DNA of 64,000 nt from Tricholomella constricta (GCA_013368375.1 JAACJP010000005.1:806001-870000); one strand, 5' to 3'. Positions 1-12,497 are shown, counted from the first letter of the stretch. Translations and numbers: made by a program. The notes: a model not told the origin generated them from the sequence alone.

Positions 1-1166
1 ATATAGGCAGGACTCTTCGGCAGCGGCTTTTGGATCTTTCTCCTTGTGCATCTACGCGGCTGGGATGTCGGAGCCGATCCTGTTGGCGGAGCCGGAAACC
101 TGAAGAGGGCTTCCATTGGCTGCGAGATTTGCGCCTTCAATTTTTCTTTCGCATTGATGCTGCACTGGATCCTGTGGGCAGCTACATCGCGAATGACCGC
201 CCAGTCAGTGCTGCTGCATGAAGAAAACTCGGTAAGACGAACCCAGCACATCGGTGGTAGGCTTGTCACTCTCATCAGATGGACCGCACAACGTCTCCAT
301 GCGGGATTTGACAGTGTTAATCATCCTATGTACAGAATCGCTACAATGAGTATGTTACAAGGCTTGAGTAACAATACACACTTTGGATCGGCTACTCTGG
401 AATCACCACATGAACTCAAGACATCCAGGACAGCGCGCCAACCCATTGGCTCGACGCGATTCTGCAGACCAAAGGACCGGTTTGGAGTGTGCGCCACAAG
501 CAAAGCCAGAATAGTAGAGAGATGATTCGATGCGGCGTTCGTTAGATGAGGAAGGAATGAAGAATCAGCATCCACGTCGCCCAAGTCACAAAGATCATTG
601 CCGGACTCTTCACTATGTTCCTCAGAGTCAACAGAGGGGAGAGGGGGCCGTGGATTAAGCTTCAATGCGTTTGAAGCGAGAAAACCGATCTCATCCTCAA
701 AGCTCCACTCCGGTACGTGTACATCATTGATCAGAAGAGGCCAGCGGGTCCATGTATCCCGTTTTCGGGGCTGTAGTGGGGATGTCGAGGTTTCTCTCTT
801 GCGCTTTTGGCTTCCCGAACGTGACAGATGGTCATTCGGAGAGCTGGGACCAGGAGTCTGCGAAGGAGAGACATCATGGGAGTTATAAGTTGTGCTTGGT
901 GGGAAGTCCATGTTTGTCATAGTGTCCGTATCGTATTCTCGTTCCCCCTGGCTTCCAGCATTCAGACGTAGAGCTTCCTCGACCTCATCTTCATCGAGAT
1001 CGTCGTCGTCCGAGTTGAGCTCTTTCTCCGGTCCTCCGCGTCCAGGGCCCGCCTTAGCTATGTGAGAAGTAACATCGAGAGTGTTACTCGTGCGCAGCGC
1101 GCGGATTAACGAGGAATATTCAGTGAGCTCAGAATGTAAAGCTGCAGGGACGAGCTTGCGTTTCAT
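1..1166 (-). CDS. Unidentified charged protein, partial at left edge
   Basis: The start is the ATG at 1166. Exon 1 runs to 382 (about 261 codons). A plausible intron follows (donor GTGTGTATT at 381, acceptor ACATAG ending at 326) and exon 2 starts at 325. Further open sequence continues to base 1, so the 3' end is outside the window; a second intron around 205-275 is likely but its ends are unclear. The protein has an N-terminal helical stretch, an acidic run (SDDDDLDEDEVEE), a serine-rich basic part with KRKRE, and a conserved-looking core with W-TRWPLL and VPEWSFEDEIGFLA. Composition suggests a nuclear protein. I considered an RNA polymerase I factor of the Rrn9 type because of the TRWPL-like core but cannot support it. 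It is divergent from eL41 across a gap of about 200 bases, so they may share a promoter. Confidence 0.6.
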
Positions 1167-1369
1167 TTGAAGTCAAAACTTCAGCCTGGAATGAATGGGG
1201 TTACAAGAGCAATGGTGAGAAACGCTGACTAATAACTATACAGCACCTCGGTACCAAGACACTCCAAACCACTTCACTGCTCCCTCAGTTCCTCCATTAA
1301 CTTCACAAGTGCGTTGCTCCGCCCTTTTATCCTTTAAGTTTCCGCGATATTCACCATGATCTTCGTAGC

Positions 1370-1508
1370 ATGAGAGAGAAGTGGAAGAAAAAGAGATCCC
1401 GCAGGCTCAGGCGCAAGCGCAGAAAGATGAGGGCACGCTCCAGTAAGTTATGGTTTCTGTTGCGCTTCAGACATCGATTCATCAACGATCGTTCTTTTCG
1501 CAGAGTAA
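1370..1508 (+). CDS. RPL41: 60S ribosomal protein eL41 (25 aa, two exons)
   Basis: Exon 1 (1370-1442) encodes MREKWKKKRSRR followed by LRRKRRKMRARS, the highly conserved eL41 sequence found in all eukaryotes. A 61-base intron (1443-1503) begins GTAAGT and ends TTCGCAG. Exon 2 is only five coding bases, AG TAA (1504-1508), completing the final Lys codon and stop, so the product is exactly 25 residues as expected. The protein is an almost purely basic helix at the ribosomal subunit interface. A six-codon upstream ORF (ATG at 1356) ends in a TGA that overlaps the start codon as ATGA, which may affect initiation. Longer ORFs through this region are intron read-through. Confidence 0.93.
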
Positions 1509-2933
1509 TCGCCCAATGGTGTGTTGGCTTGGGCAATCTCGGCAATGTCACACCAAAACACTGCGAACGGCCAACTGCGAGCGCCCTCCGTCGTTGTAAG
1601 CCCCTCCGCACGTCATTCCGCGACTCGTCGCATCGCCATCACTCTACGTCTCCTCGTTCGCTCGATGAGGTGTATTCGGCTTCAGCACCGTCAAATTTAG
1701 TTGGAGTTGTCCTTGGGTTCACAAATGTCTTGATAAATCGAAATCAAAACTTGTCCATAATATTGTTTTTGAGTCGTGTGCACCAAGATGATCAATATCC
1801 GTGGCTCTCTGAAATACCAATCAGAACCGGATGGATGAAGGTTTATTCTTTGGGCTTGTCATCGATATTCGAAACATATCTTTCTTCAGTCTCGACGCAT
1901 TTGAAACTGGCGGCGTGATGCCAAAGGAGGACCGTCAATCCTAGCTAGTCGTTTTCTCTTTCGTTCTCATTCATTAAAAACTACGGGTCATTCAGCTAGA
2001 TTCCTCCATACCGCTGGTGGACTTGGCAACTGCTGTCTGATTAACTTGACTACCCGTCGACCTCAACGAATGGTGTCTAATGGACGAGACCTCCGCTTTG
2101 ATTTTCACTGTGTCGGCCTATATCTGCAGATTATGCTGCGCCCGACTCTCAAGGTAGAGACGCCATCATGAAGTAAATCCCTTCCGAGTTTTCTTTCTTC
2201 TATCTAATTTTTTCCGGGATAAATTATAGCTGTACACGGACGGACGAGCTGCGGTTTCTGTAAGTGCTGAATACCAAGGAGGCCAGAGCTGGACCCCGAA
2301 ATCACGATTTATGTCCTAGATTTTATTTTATCTCGACAGCCTTGCTTTTCCGGTCATGCCCAATTGATAAACTAAAGTGTAGTTTGAATCTTACACCAGT
2401 CAGGGTGGAAAATCTCTCTCCTCACCTTGGATGGCCGCCTGCGCTTTGGCCTGACGTCGGGACGGTGGAGGAGAGGACGCGTTTCACAAATGTTTTCTGA
2501 AGGTTGGTGTTAAATCCTTTTTCGATTGATGTAGTTCATCTCTACTCCAAGACCTTTAGTTCTTTGCACGAAACCCGCATCGCACACGATTTTCTCGAGC
2601 GGAATGTTCACCTGATGCTGGCACCCTTTTGCAAAGTATACTGTAGTTACAGTCGACGTGCTTTGCAAAACTGCCTGATAGTTATAGGACTGTACTTTGC
2701 AAACTCGTCTGTAACTGAGCTGATGCCACGCTTGGCCTTCCCGCCATGCTTGTCCTCCCCGCCACTGTGCTCACTCCGAACTGCACTGCTCAAGGCCCGC
2801 CCGCCCGCCCCCGCCCCCCTCGCCTCCTTGGCTCCCCGCCTTTGCGCACTGACCATTCTCGATATGGATACCAACATTAATATTTAAATTCAATTCATTT
2901 CCCGATTTTTACGTTGCCAATAAAAAATATCCA
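1509..2933. other. No gene recognised; eL41 3' flank and spacer
   Basis: About 1.4 kb holds the eL41 3' UTR and AT-rich sequence. ORFs here are short, lack recognisable motifs and have no splice logic I trust. A GC-rich CCGCCC run lies at about 2783-2830. The right end abuts the stop codon of the KDZ gene at 2934. Confidence 0.5.
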
Positions 2934-2997
2934 TTATTCGCCATCATCGTGTCCGTTGAGCTCGGGGGGTATGACATCTACTATGTCTAGGCCTAAC
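2934..2997 (-). pseudogene. Orphan C-terminal coding tail of the KDZ transposase
   Basis: If element A and one copy of its CTAAC duplication are removed, the last KDZ exon (ending in VPQYVAL at 16278) reads without a break into GLDIVDVIPPELNGHDDGE and a TAA at 2936-2934. The exact reading-frame continuation across a 13.3-kb insertion shows this is the displaced end of the gene at 16278-22148. It is separated from its promoter and splice partners and is unlikely to be expressed. Confidence 0.85.
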
Positions 2998-3463
2998 TGT
3001 TAGGGCGACCTCACGAGCAGAGCTGAGTCGTACTGGCAGAGGGGAATCCGAAGTTATATTAAGTACAGTAAGGAATGTAAAGAGGGGCTTACCTGGCAGA
3101 GGGGAATCCGAAGAGAATAGACTAAGGATCCCCAATGCCAGTGGGCCGACTATATACGAGTACTGTACATAATAATCAAGGAATGGTCTGCGGCGCGTGT
3201 ATGGACACGTTCCCGACGCTGTCCGATCCTCATGGCTCAGGGTACGGACACGAGTGGGGACAGCCGACGTCGGGATGTCGGGTGGTCGGGGTCAGGGTCG
3301 GGCGCACGCAGGGAGAGATGGGAAACGACAGGAAGTGTGTAAATATATACGCCGACGCTTGGGTCGGAGCGTCGGGGGTCAGGATCGCGAACGGTCGGGG
3401 GAGCGATCGCATGGGGGGGCGATCGGTGAGCGTCGGAGGGCGCGAAAGGGAGTTCCCCTAACA
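2998..3463 (-). repeat. Element A 3' LTR
   Basis: 466 bases, TGTTAGGG...CCTAACA, with perfect 8-base inverted ends. On the minus strand it contains TATATA followed after about 33 bases by TTAGTCTATTCT, the predicted start of R and self-primer. Nearly identical to 15812-16277. Confidence 0.95.
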
Positions 3464-3477
3464 TCACCCCCCCTCTT
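3464..3477 (-). promoter_or_regulatory. Element A polypurine tract
   Basis: On the minus strand AAGAGGGGGGGTGA directly abuts the 3' LTR. This is the expected plus-strand priming site. Element B has AAAAGGGGGGTGA in the same place. Confidence 0.85.
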
Positions 3478-5719
3478 GAATCGCAACGGCTCGGTGCGGG
3501 GTGACGGTGGCGAAGACGGCGGGGGACAGAGTGAAGATGCCACGGATGTGGCGCACGGCGTCGGGATTGTCGCGGTGGAATTTGCGCACCAGGTCGGGGG
3601 CGGCGACATTCTCCCGGGGCTCCCACGAAGCTTCTTCGTAGCCGTAGCCTTTCCACAAGATTTTGTACTGAAGTTTCTTGCGGAAGATGCGGCTGTCGAG
3701 GATTTTGTGGACTTCGTAGTGGGGCTCGTCATTGATGATATCTGGGGGCGGCGGTGGATCAGACTGCCGACCTTCGATGGGGTCAGCGACGGCGGGGACA
3801 AGCTTTACGACGTGGAAGACCGGATGGATGCGCTTCATGGACTGAGGCAGCAGGAGGCGGTATGCGAGCGGGCCGACTCGCCTTTGCACGACGAAAGGGC
3901 CGAGGTAGCGATGCGACAACTTCTTAGATGGTCGGGTCGTAGAAATGTTGGTCGCGTCCAAGTACACCTTGTCGCCAGGCTGGTAGTCGGGCGCGGGGGC
4001 GTGTCGCTGGTTGTAATACCGCTCCATGTCGTCCTTTGCCTTTGCAAGCGCCGCCTTGGCTTCCTCCTGGGCTTCCTTCATGCGCTCCACGAACTCGTCG
4101 GCCGACTCGTTCGTGGAAGCGCCCCGACGCGGCTCAAAGCCCATGCGCGGATGCCGACCAGTGTCGAGCAGGAAGGGGGTCTGCTGCGTCGCCGAATGTA
4201 CATGGTTGTTGTAACTGAATTCGGCATCGGGCAGGAGGTCCTCCCAGTCGTTCTGGCGCTCGTTGCAGAAGACCCGCAAGAACTGTTCCAGCTCCTGGTT
4301 GACGCGCTCAGTCTGCCCGTCGGTCTGCGGGTGGTACGCCGTCGAAGCTGACAGCTTGATACCCAGGAGTCGGTACAGCTCGCGCGTGTCGCGACTGTGG
4401 ACCTCGATCGGAGACGAATGCGTCGGGGAGACCGTGCAGCTTCCAGACGTGACGACGGTAGAGGTTGGCAGCTCCCAAGGCCGAACAGGTTGTATGCGAT
4501 GCGATGAAGTGCGCTCGCTTTCCGACCGAATCCACGACGTTCATGATCGCGTCGTGGCCGTTGGACTCGGGGAGCTCGGTGATGAAGTCCACTGATACGA
4601 CGTTCCAGCGACCTTCGGGGATTGGGAGCAGCTGCAGCTGTCCGACGGGGAGTTGGCGGCGGGGTTTCGTGCGCAAGCACATGTCGCAGGTGCTGGTGTA
4701 GGAACCGACAAAGCGCGACATCTGGGGCCACCAGTAGTTGCGCGACACCAGCTCTAACGTCTTCCAGCGACCCGGGTGACCGGCGACCTTGGAGTCGTGG
4801 TGCTGTTCCACAATGCGTCGGCGAAGGTCAGGAATGTTCGGGACATAGATCTGTCCACGGAACGTGAGCAGACCGCTTTCCTCCCCCCACTCGCCGAAGC
4901 GTAGGGAGCGACCGGCAGTCTTGGATGCCTTGACCAGTTGCGCCGCTTTCGCGACCGCGTCCTCCTGTGCGCCGTCGCGATTGCCCTTGCGAATTGCCTT
5001 CAGTACATCGTCTTCTTCTCCGACCAGTACTAGACCTTCGGTCGCGCAAATCGCGAAGAACTCGGGTTTGAGGAGTACAATGTCGGCATTGTCGCCACTT
5101 CCGTCGCCGTGATCAGCGCGACGCGACAGGGTGTCGGGTTTGCCCATGCTGCGTCCCGGACGGTGGTGGAGGGTAAAGTCGAAGTTGGCGAGGTAGAGCG
5201 ACCAGCGGGCTTGCCGCCGATTGAGTTTCTTCGCGGTGAGGAAGTACTCAAGGTTCTTGTGGTCGGTCAAGATCTCCACCTTGTGCTTTGCGCCTTCCAC
5301 AAAATGTCGCCACTCCTCCAGAGACCGGATGATCGCCAGCATCTCCTTGTCGTGGATCTCGTAGTTCCGCTCGACTGCGTTCAAGCTCTTCGAGTAGAAC
5401 GCGACTGGGTGCCACTTGCCATCGGACGGCGACTCTTGCGACAGGACCGCGCCCGTCCCGCGCCCGTCGCGAAGTCGGACGAGTCAGCTTCGATGCGGTA
5501 CGGTCGGTCGTCATCGGGGAATGCAAGCACCGGTCGCGACGTGATCGCAGACTTCAGGAGGTCAAAGGCCGACTGCTCCGACACTTCCCAACGCCAGGCG
5601 ACGTCCTTGCCCGTCAGATCGAACAGGGGTCAGGCGTGGTGCGAGAAGTCCTGGATGAACCGTCGGTAGAAATTGGTGAAGCCCAAGAACGCTTGCACCT
5701 CCTTCTTGTTCCTCGGCGC
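3464..5719 (-). pseudogene. Element A pol, 3' half: RNase H, integrase, chromodomain (frameshifted)
   Basis: Reading from 5719 downwards, the end of RT and the start of RNase H are open to about 5470. There a tandem copy of GACGGGCGCGG shifts the frame (after FATGA). RNase H resumes from about 5450 (NAVERNYEIHDKEMLAI), followed by the HHCC zinc region (HPGRWKTLELV...CDMCLRTK) and integrase core (VSVDFITELPES, FVSDRGPQ). At about 4400 an 8-base deletion relative to element B shifts the frame again. The third piece (4279-3464) has the integrase C-terminus and a chromodomain (HYEVHKILDSRI, ILWKGYGYEEASWEPRENV), ending beside the polypurine tract. No functional polyprotein is possible. Confidence 0.9.
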
Positions 5720-5884
5720 TGTGGCTGTGCTGGCGGAGCCAGCCGAGCGGAGTCTGAAGTAACTTAGAACTTCGTCCGCAGTTGTAGATACAGATAATCA
5801 TTCATTTCATCAGTTCCTACTCCGTTTTCCTTCGGTTTCCCTTCCGGACTCAAGTTGACTAACAGCGGAGACCAGCCGTCTCCA
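5720..5884 (+). repeat. C1 5' LTR
   Basis: 165 bases, TG...CA ends, same as 12511-12675. Short for a gypsy LTR. Confidence 0.93.
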
Positions 5885-5887
5885 TCT

Positions 5888-5904
5888 TGGTGATAGAGAA
5901 GACG
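5888..5904 (+). promoter_or_regulatory. C1 primer-binding site (tRNA type)
   Basis: Three bases after the 5' LTR the sequence TGGTGATAGAGAAGACG begins with TGG, the complement of a tRNA CCA end. C2 has the same with one change (GAGAGGACG). I cannot name the tRNA without a tRNA set from this genome. Confidence 0.6.
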
Positions 5905-6196
5905 ATTCGCAGATTCCCGTGCTTTATTTTCTCACTTTTTGGTCTGAACACTGGCACACAGAAGAGAAACAGAGGCGGAGCTACGAGCACGCGTGGCATT
6001 CACAGCACAGCTCAACAAAGACCGCATAGAGAACCAGTCCCGTGACAGATCGCGAAGAATCCACCAGCGATCGATTAGCTCGACAACAAGCAAAACGGCC
6101 TCAGCAACAAGCAGCCCGACCCTCAGCTCACCCTCATCCCTTTCCCGGTCACCTTCACCCCAGAAACACCCACACACAGACTCCAGCGACGACGAC

Positions 6197-7603
6197 ATGG
6201 CGAAAGAGGAGACCAAGCTCTTCCGGGGTGACTACTCCGGTGGCGAAAGGCCACACACCTGGTTTCGGAAGCTCGAAGGCCGCTTCGATGACACGACCAC
6301 CCTTGCGGCCAAACTCTACCGCTTCGAGAAGAACCTCGACCCCGGCCGCAGAGCGGAAGTATGGTACGCAGCCCTGGGCCCTGCTGACAAGGCGAGCTGG
6401 ACCGCTCTCTACACAGCGTTTACAGCCAAGTGGCCCCTGCCAACCGTCGTCGAACCCAGCCGCGACAAACTACTCCAACGCCTCGCGCGCACGGTACTCC
6501 TTGAAGAGGAACTCGGCAACCTCGTAGGTGACGACGACGACAAGGTCTACACACACGTCAAATGGGCAGAGGAAATACGCGCGATCACGGACGCACTCGA
6601 CGATGACCGAGGTCACCTCATCGCCGGAGTGCGCCGTGGCCTACCACTCCCGGTACGTAAAGTCCTCTCCCCAAACCTAGCGACATGGGCTGCTTTCCTT
6701 GCAGAGATGACGTCGCTTTCGCTCGACGCCCTCAACGACGAGCTCGAAGCGGAAGAGCGAGTTCGCCGGATCGTCGAGAACAACAACGAAGGATGGCAGA
6801 AGAACATGGCAACGCTAACCAACCGCTTTGCCTATGCCGCGAACACCCAGTCACCAATCCGCACCGCACCGCCATCCTACCAAAGCCGGCCGGCCGCTAT
6901 AACATACCACCAGCAACCACAGCAACAACCGGCCCAGAGCACCCCACAGACTGCCCAGCGCCAACCCCCACCCCACATGTCGACGGCGAGCACACCACGA
7001 GGACCAGGGGCCCCCACCAACAAATTCGCCACCCCGACCCGCGACCCCGACAACCCCTTCCTCACCACGACCCCGGCCAAGCCCGGCTCCCTCTTCTATC
7101 AACACAACACAGCAGCCTAACCACAGACACCCAGCCGCCCCAACATCGAAGACCTCGCGAGGAAAGCCGTGGAACTTTCGTCGACGTATGCAGCGACCAC
7201 GGAGGGGATCGAAGCATACAGCCGCACGCTCGCCACTTGGGAGTCCATGCACACCCCAGCCTGCGAAGTCGACTTCACCACACCGCCGTACCCGTTGACA
7301 CCCGGAACAGTGAACATTGGGTCGAAAGAATGTTTCAAATGCGGACACAAGGGTCACTACAGCCGGGAGTGCGGAGTAACACCTGCAGAGGAAGTCAACG
7401 CGCGAGAGCAGCGTTGGCGGGCAAAGATAGGTCGCATCTTATTCCGTGCAAGGAGGCTGATGGACACCGTCGTCGCGCAGATCAGCAGTAGCGAGGAAGC
7501 CCCCGTGGCTTACGACGCCTCGATATATGACGCCGCGTCACTCAAGTTCGACGACGACTACTATTACGAGGAGTCGGGAAATGGCCCGGAGGTTCGTGCA
7601 TAG
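6197..7603 (+). pseudogene. C1 gag, broken by one TAA
   Basis: Start is the first in-frame ATG (MAKEETKLFRGDYSGG). The frame is open to TAA at 7118-7120, where the C2 copy has CAA, then continues open to TAG at 7601-7603. The part after the stop holds the CCHC zinc knuckle CFKCGHKGHYSREC and a C-terminal DDDYYYEE tract. Full-length Gag would be 468 residues, as in C2. Gag forms the particle and the knuckle binds RNA. In this copy the knuckle cannot be translated without suppression of the TAA. Confidence 0.9.
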
Positions 7604-7620
7604 AGGTACACGAATCTCCG
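7576..7620 (+). promoter_or_regulatory. C1 -1 ribosomal frameshift signal (GGGAAAT plus 12-bp stem)
   Basis: In the gag frame the codons are TCG GGA AAT, giving the canonical slippery heptamer G_GGA_AAT (7576-7582). After a four-base spacer, CGGAGGTTCGTG (7587-7598) pairs with CACGAATCTCCG (7609-7620): 12 pairs, one of them G-U. The 10-base loop contains the gag stop TAG (7601-7603). The pol frame is -1 to gag and open across this point. The C2 copy has the same bases at 42195-42239. Confidence 0.85.
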
Positions 7621-10600
7621 ATACCAATAACCTCGGATACGGAGCGCACGGCGGAGTCGAGTGAGACCCAAGACCCCTCCTCCGCAGATGGACCTTCCGG
7701 CCGGGACGTTTTTAGCTTAGACAGATGCACACGCCAATACACATCCAACGTTCTTGCCTACGACGCCCCCATAACTGAGTTGTTATTGCAATTAACCTCA
7801 ACCGAAGACAACAACCAACCCAAGTCCAAACCCTTCATGCAACGCATCCAACTCGTAGGACCAGACCAGGTTGTGAGAGCGACGGGGCAGATTGACGACG
7901 GCGCAATGCGCGATTGCATCTCCAAGAAGCGATGGATGCACTATGGACACTGCTTAACACCATTACAGCCATCCCGGACTCGCATCGGAGTAGCAAACGG
8001 GGCCAAACTCAAAGCCATGGGGACGTGGACTGGGACAGTACGTGTCGGTGGCACCGAGGCCGAGACGACGTTCGAGGTATTCGATTGCAGCGATGCCTTC
8101 GACGTCATCCTCGGGAAGCCTTGGCTCCGTCACGTACGCGCCCTCCATGACTACGTCACGGACGAGATCATCATGAGGGGCCCAGGAGAACCAGAAACCA
8201 TTAGCAACCAAATCGATGAACTGGACGACCCAATCCCGGAGGTCCATGCAGTAACAGAAACAACGGTCAAGACCGAACCCACCACACAACGCGGGTGGCG
8301 CAGACAGGATATATACGAAGCGGAGAAGGCAGCAAAGGAGGCGAACAGCACTGAGGAAGGAATGCTGAGAAGAGAGAGCGAGGCGGCGGAGAGCGCAGAA
8401 CGAAAGCGGGCGATGATGGAGAAGGACACGGCTAAGACATCGGACCCGGAGAGGGAAATGGCGGACGAATGGGTAAGGATTCATCTCCTCCAAGATTCGA
8501 CTGACCCCTGGGCGGAGACTCGGTGGGGCGAGTTCTTAAGTGACAAGAGCAACTGCTACCCGGACCGCGAAGACAAGCCAGCCGACGAGTGGCTCCAACA
8601 GTTCCACTCGGAACCCGAACCGCCAGCCCACCCGATACACCAGCAACAACGGGACAAATGGAATGCGCAACGAGATCGTAAGGAAGCTGAAGTGTTGCTA
8701 ACGGCTCACATTCACACAGTGAAACAGACCCCTCACACCCTAGGATGCGCACCACGCCCCAAGTTCTCGAAGGCAACACGAGACACCGCCACGGAACAAG
8801 ATGCGGAACGATGGCGACTCAACCGACAGAAGATCAACGTCGAACAATTATTCGGCATCGACTCGAGGTCAACATCCAGCAAGCAGGAACTCGCCAACCT
8901 ACTACAGTCCGAGATCCGTATCAAGCAACTCCGCAACAAGATCGACACCCTCCGCGACATGGCACTCACGGCGATGGGAGACGACACCCAAGCTGAAGAC
9001 CACGAACCAGTAAATGCGATAGGCGATGTACGAGCTGACGAGTTTAAGATCGATAGAGGCGACAACCAATCACCACGGGTCGTCGAACCGTTTGCGGAAG
9101 CACGCGTAGAGGAAATCCTCAAACAAATCGACATAGGACCAGACCTGAACGACGACCAACGCGAAAAAGTACGTGACCTCATACGCGAATATGCTGACGT
9201 TTTTGCTTTATCACTCAGCGAAGTGTTCTTCGTCGATTGGTATAAACACAAACTCAACATCCCTCCGGACACCAAATTTCCGACCCGCATAAACCAACGC
9301 CCTGTCACCGAAGCCCAGAAGATGTGGTTCAGTAACATCCTCGACGACATGGAAACAGCCCACATCATACAGAAGGTCCCAGGCACCTTCATCAAGAGTC
9401 TCAGCAGCACCAACCTAGCACCGAAGGAGGCTGGTAAGACTGGACTGACACGGACAGAAATCCTACGGAGCGTAAATGCGGAATGCATTCGGAACGGACT
9501 GCCACCATTTTGGGAAGAAGCAATGGAACCCGGGGAAACCAACGAAGCGCTACTAGAAGCGGTCGAAGGCGAAACCCCACACCAAGTTAAGACGAAATGG
9601 AGGGTATGTCACGCCTTTAATGCTCTGAACAAAGCGACACAGGTACCCCCATTCCCAGCTGGCGACTTGAAAGCGAAACAAGAATATGCGGCGGGACACC
9701 GATGGGCGAGCGTTATCGATTTCGCAGCGGGATACTATGCTGTCCCTCTCGACGACGACTCGGTACCATATGTGGCCTTCTACGTCGAAGGCAGAGGATA
9801 CTATGTCTACCTCCGGATGCCCTTCGGCTTGACGGGCGCCCCAGCAACCTTTTGCGAGATGGTATCCATCGCCCTCGACGACATGATTGGACGCGAACTC
9901 GTGAACTGGATGGACGACATTTGTATCCCTGGGGACAACTTCGACACGAAACTGGGACACCTACGCAAATTCTTTGAGCGCTGTAGAACGAAGAAACTCT
10001 CGGTGGCGCCCAGCAAAACGAAACTATTCCAAACGGACGTCTTGTTTGCCGGGGCCATGGTGGGTCCACACGGAATCAAACCCAACCTGGATAAGGTTGG
10101 CGCGGTCGTGAACTGGCCCCGCCCGGAAACAGCACAACAACTGATGAGCTTTCTGGGTCTCACCAACTACTTCCGGTGCTTGATCGCCAACTACGCCCGC
10201 ATCGCCGCCCCCCTTTCGGACCTGACACGCGACATCAAGGTCGAGACACCGAGCAGCAACTGGCGCGTCAGGAAGGGAGCATACAAGCGAGCTCTGACCA
10301 ACGCTTCGCTGAAGGACAAATGGGGCCCTGAACAACAAAAAGCGTTTGTCACACTAAAATGCTTGTTATCGGAGGAACCACTAGTGAAAGCCCCACAATA
10401 CGATGGATGACAATTCCGTGTAATGACAGACGGCAGCATGACAGGTTTCGCCGGCTTCCTCTCTCAACCGTTCACCTCGATCAGCAGCAATGGCAAGGAG
10501 GTCACCAGATGGCACCCGGTCAGTTACTGCTCGAAGCGAATGTCCAAGAGTGAGGAAAAGTACGAACCATTCCTTCTGGAGTTTGCGGCACTGAAATACA

Positions 10601-12351
10601 GTCTGGACGAATTCGCTCCATACATATACGGGTCGCCCATCGAAATCGAAACAGACTGCCAAGCCCTCCGCGACTGCCTAGTCCAAGAAAAGAGGAGTAT
10701 TCACCATAGTCGTTGGAAAGAGATGATACTCGCTCATAATATCATCTCTATCCGTCATCGGCCAGGTGTCGAAAACCCAGTAGCCGATGGTCTCAGTCGC
10801 ATGTGGGCAGACCGCGAACGCTCGAGTACTGATGGCTCGAGCTGGTCAGTCCTCCCCGACTGGGAGGCGTCGAAGGGCATCGTCAACGACATTCTGAGCG
10901 TATCAGAACTCCCCAGCCCGAAACACGCACTCGAAACGCGCTTGGAAGACGACATCTTCTTCCGCCCCATAGTACGACATCTACTCGGACACACCCGGGG
11001 CGACACACCATCGGACCAAAGGAAATTTGCGCACAGAGCTACGGACTTCATGATAGAGGACGGCAAACTCTGGAAAGTCAGCACCAAGGCTAACGACCGG
11101 GTCTCCCGAACAGAATGCATCCCGAGCGCGGATGGTTTTGACCACGCACTCGAGGCACACCTCACTAATGGCTGCTTTGGTCCTGACCACATACAGCTAC
11201 ATTTGCGAGACCGCTTCTTTTGGCCCGGTATGTACACTGACAGCCGGCAAGCCCAGCTCGAATGCCCCAAATGCAAATCCTTTGGAGCGGCGGCCAGAAA
11301 CTCGGCACTTCAACCCATCCGACGCTCCAAACCGTTCTCCCTGGTGGCAGGGGACTACCTTTCCCTCCCAGTAGGCAAAGGCGGCTTCAAGACGGTCGGC
11401 CTATACATCGACGCCTACTCAAATCACGTCTGGCCCACAAAACTCAAAACGGCGGGCACGGGCAAGACAACAGTAACATCGCTCAAGAGAATCTCCCATG
11501 ACTTTGCGGTACCGGACACCTTCATGGCCGTCGGCGGCTCCCACTTCGACAACCAAGAGGTCGACGCGTTCTGCGACGAGCTCGGAATCACCCACATCAC
11601 CACAGCTGCATATGCGCCATGGGTGAACGGCCTCATCGAGAATGCTAACAAACTCCTTCTAGGTCGACTAAAGCGCTTATGCGCACCTGACCACGACAAT
11701 ATCGCCGACGAGACCGACATCGACCCCAAATCAATACCCAGCAACTGGCCAGATCACTTTGACGAGGCTATCCGTCAACTCAACGACCGCATCCTCCCCG
11801 CTCTCAACGCTACCCCCCGCGAGCTCCTATTCAGCCTCAGATTCCGCCCGGATAACCCACCAACAACAACAGCACTCCCAACTACAACCACTGACACACA
11901 CACAAATTTCACGCTCTCGGACACGTTCCGAGCAGACGCACACCTACGTGCACTACAAGACGCGGAGCGACGCAAAGAGTCCTTCGACAATACATCACCG
12001 CTCACTACTTTCAACATCGGGGACCTAGTCCAAGTCTACGACTCAGCCTCAGACTTCAACCATAAATCCAGTAATAAAATCGCCCCGAAATGGTCCAAAC
12101 CCAGACTAATCTACGCTAAGTTTTCTAATTCATACTCTCTGAGTACATTGAGTGGTCTACCACTTAAAGGCATCACGCATTCACGCAGAATGCGACACTA
12201 TATACCCCTTCGAGGCACCCCCCTCGACCTTCTCAACCCCCGAGAAGACATTATACCCACGACAGAAGACCTCGACATCGCTACAGCAGAGGAGGCGATG
12301 TACGACGCAGTGTTCACGCACCCAGGAACCACGTCTGGGAACGCTCCCTAA
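7583..12351 (+). pseudogene. C1 pol: protease, RT, RNase H, integrase; one TGA
   Basis: The -1 frame is open from the frameshift site to TGA at 10408-10410, then from 10411 to 12351. Domains in order: retropepsin-like DDGAMRDC and VILGKPWL; a charged linker; RT with FAAGYYAVPLDD, MPFGLTGAPATF and WMDD in place of YxDD; RNase H (VMTDGSMTGFAGFL, ETDCQALRD, NPVADGLSR); integrase zinc region (HIQLHLRDRFFWPG...CPKC) and core (VAGDYLSLP, FMAVGGSHFDN, NGLIENANK); then an SH3-like GDLVQVYDS tail with no chromodomain. The TGA lies between RT and RNase H, probably a mutated CGA. The integrase motif normally read as DGGSHF is VGGSHF, so one metal-binding aspartate is lost. Not functional in cis. Confidence 0.9.
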
Positions 12352-12497
12352 ACGGTCTGCCTCTAACGACAGTGGCACACCGATACTTCCCCGGTCATCC
12401 GTCACGTCCACGTTACGTGTTGCTGGGTGGTAGATCGGGCGGCGCAACAGATTGCGTACATGAGGAGGACTTTGGACGGTCGGGACGCCCGTCACTT

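Noticed and set aside
1370..1918. 182-codon ORF starting at the eL41 ATG
   Set aside because: Only the first 24 codons are coding; a GTAAGT intron and a five-base exon end the gene at 25 residues.
3197..4351. 384-codon plus-strand ORF
   Set aside because: Antisense to the LTR and chromodomain/integrase part of element A; no motif of its own.
10408..10410. TGA between RT and RNase H of C1 as programmed
   Set aside because: The position inside one polyprotein has no known precedent, and C2 is cut before it, so no conservation can be shown; a mutated Arg or Trp codon is likelier.
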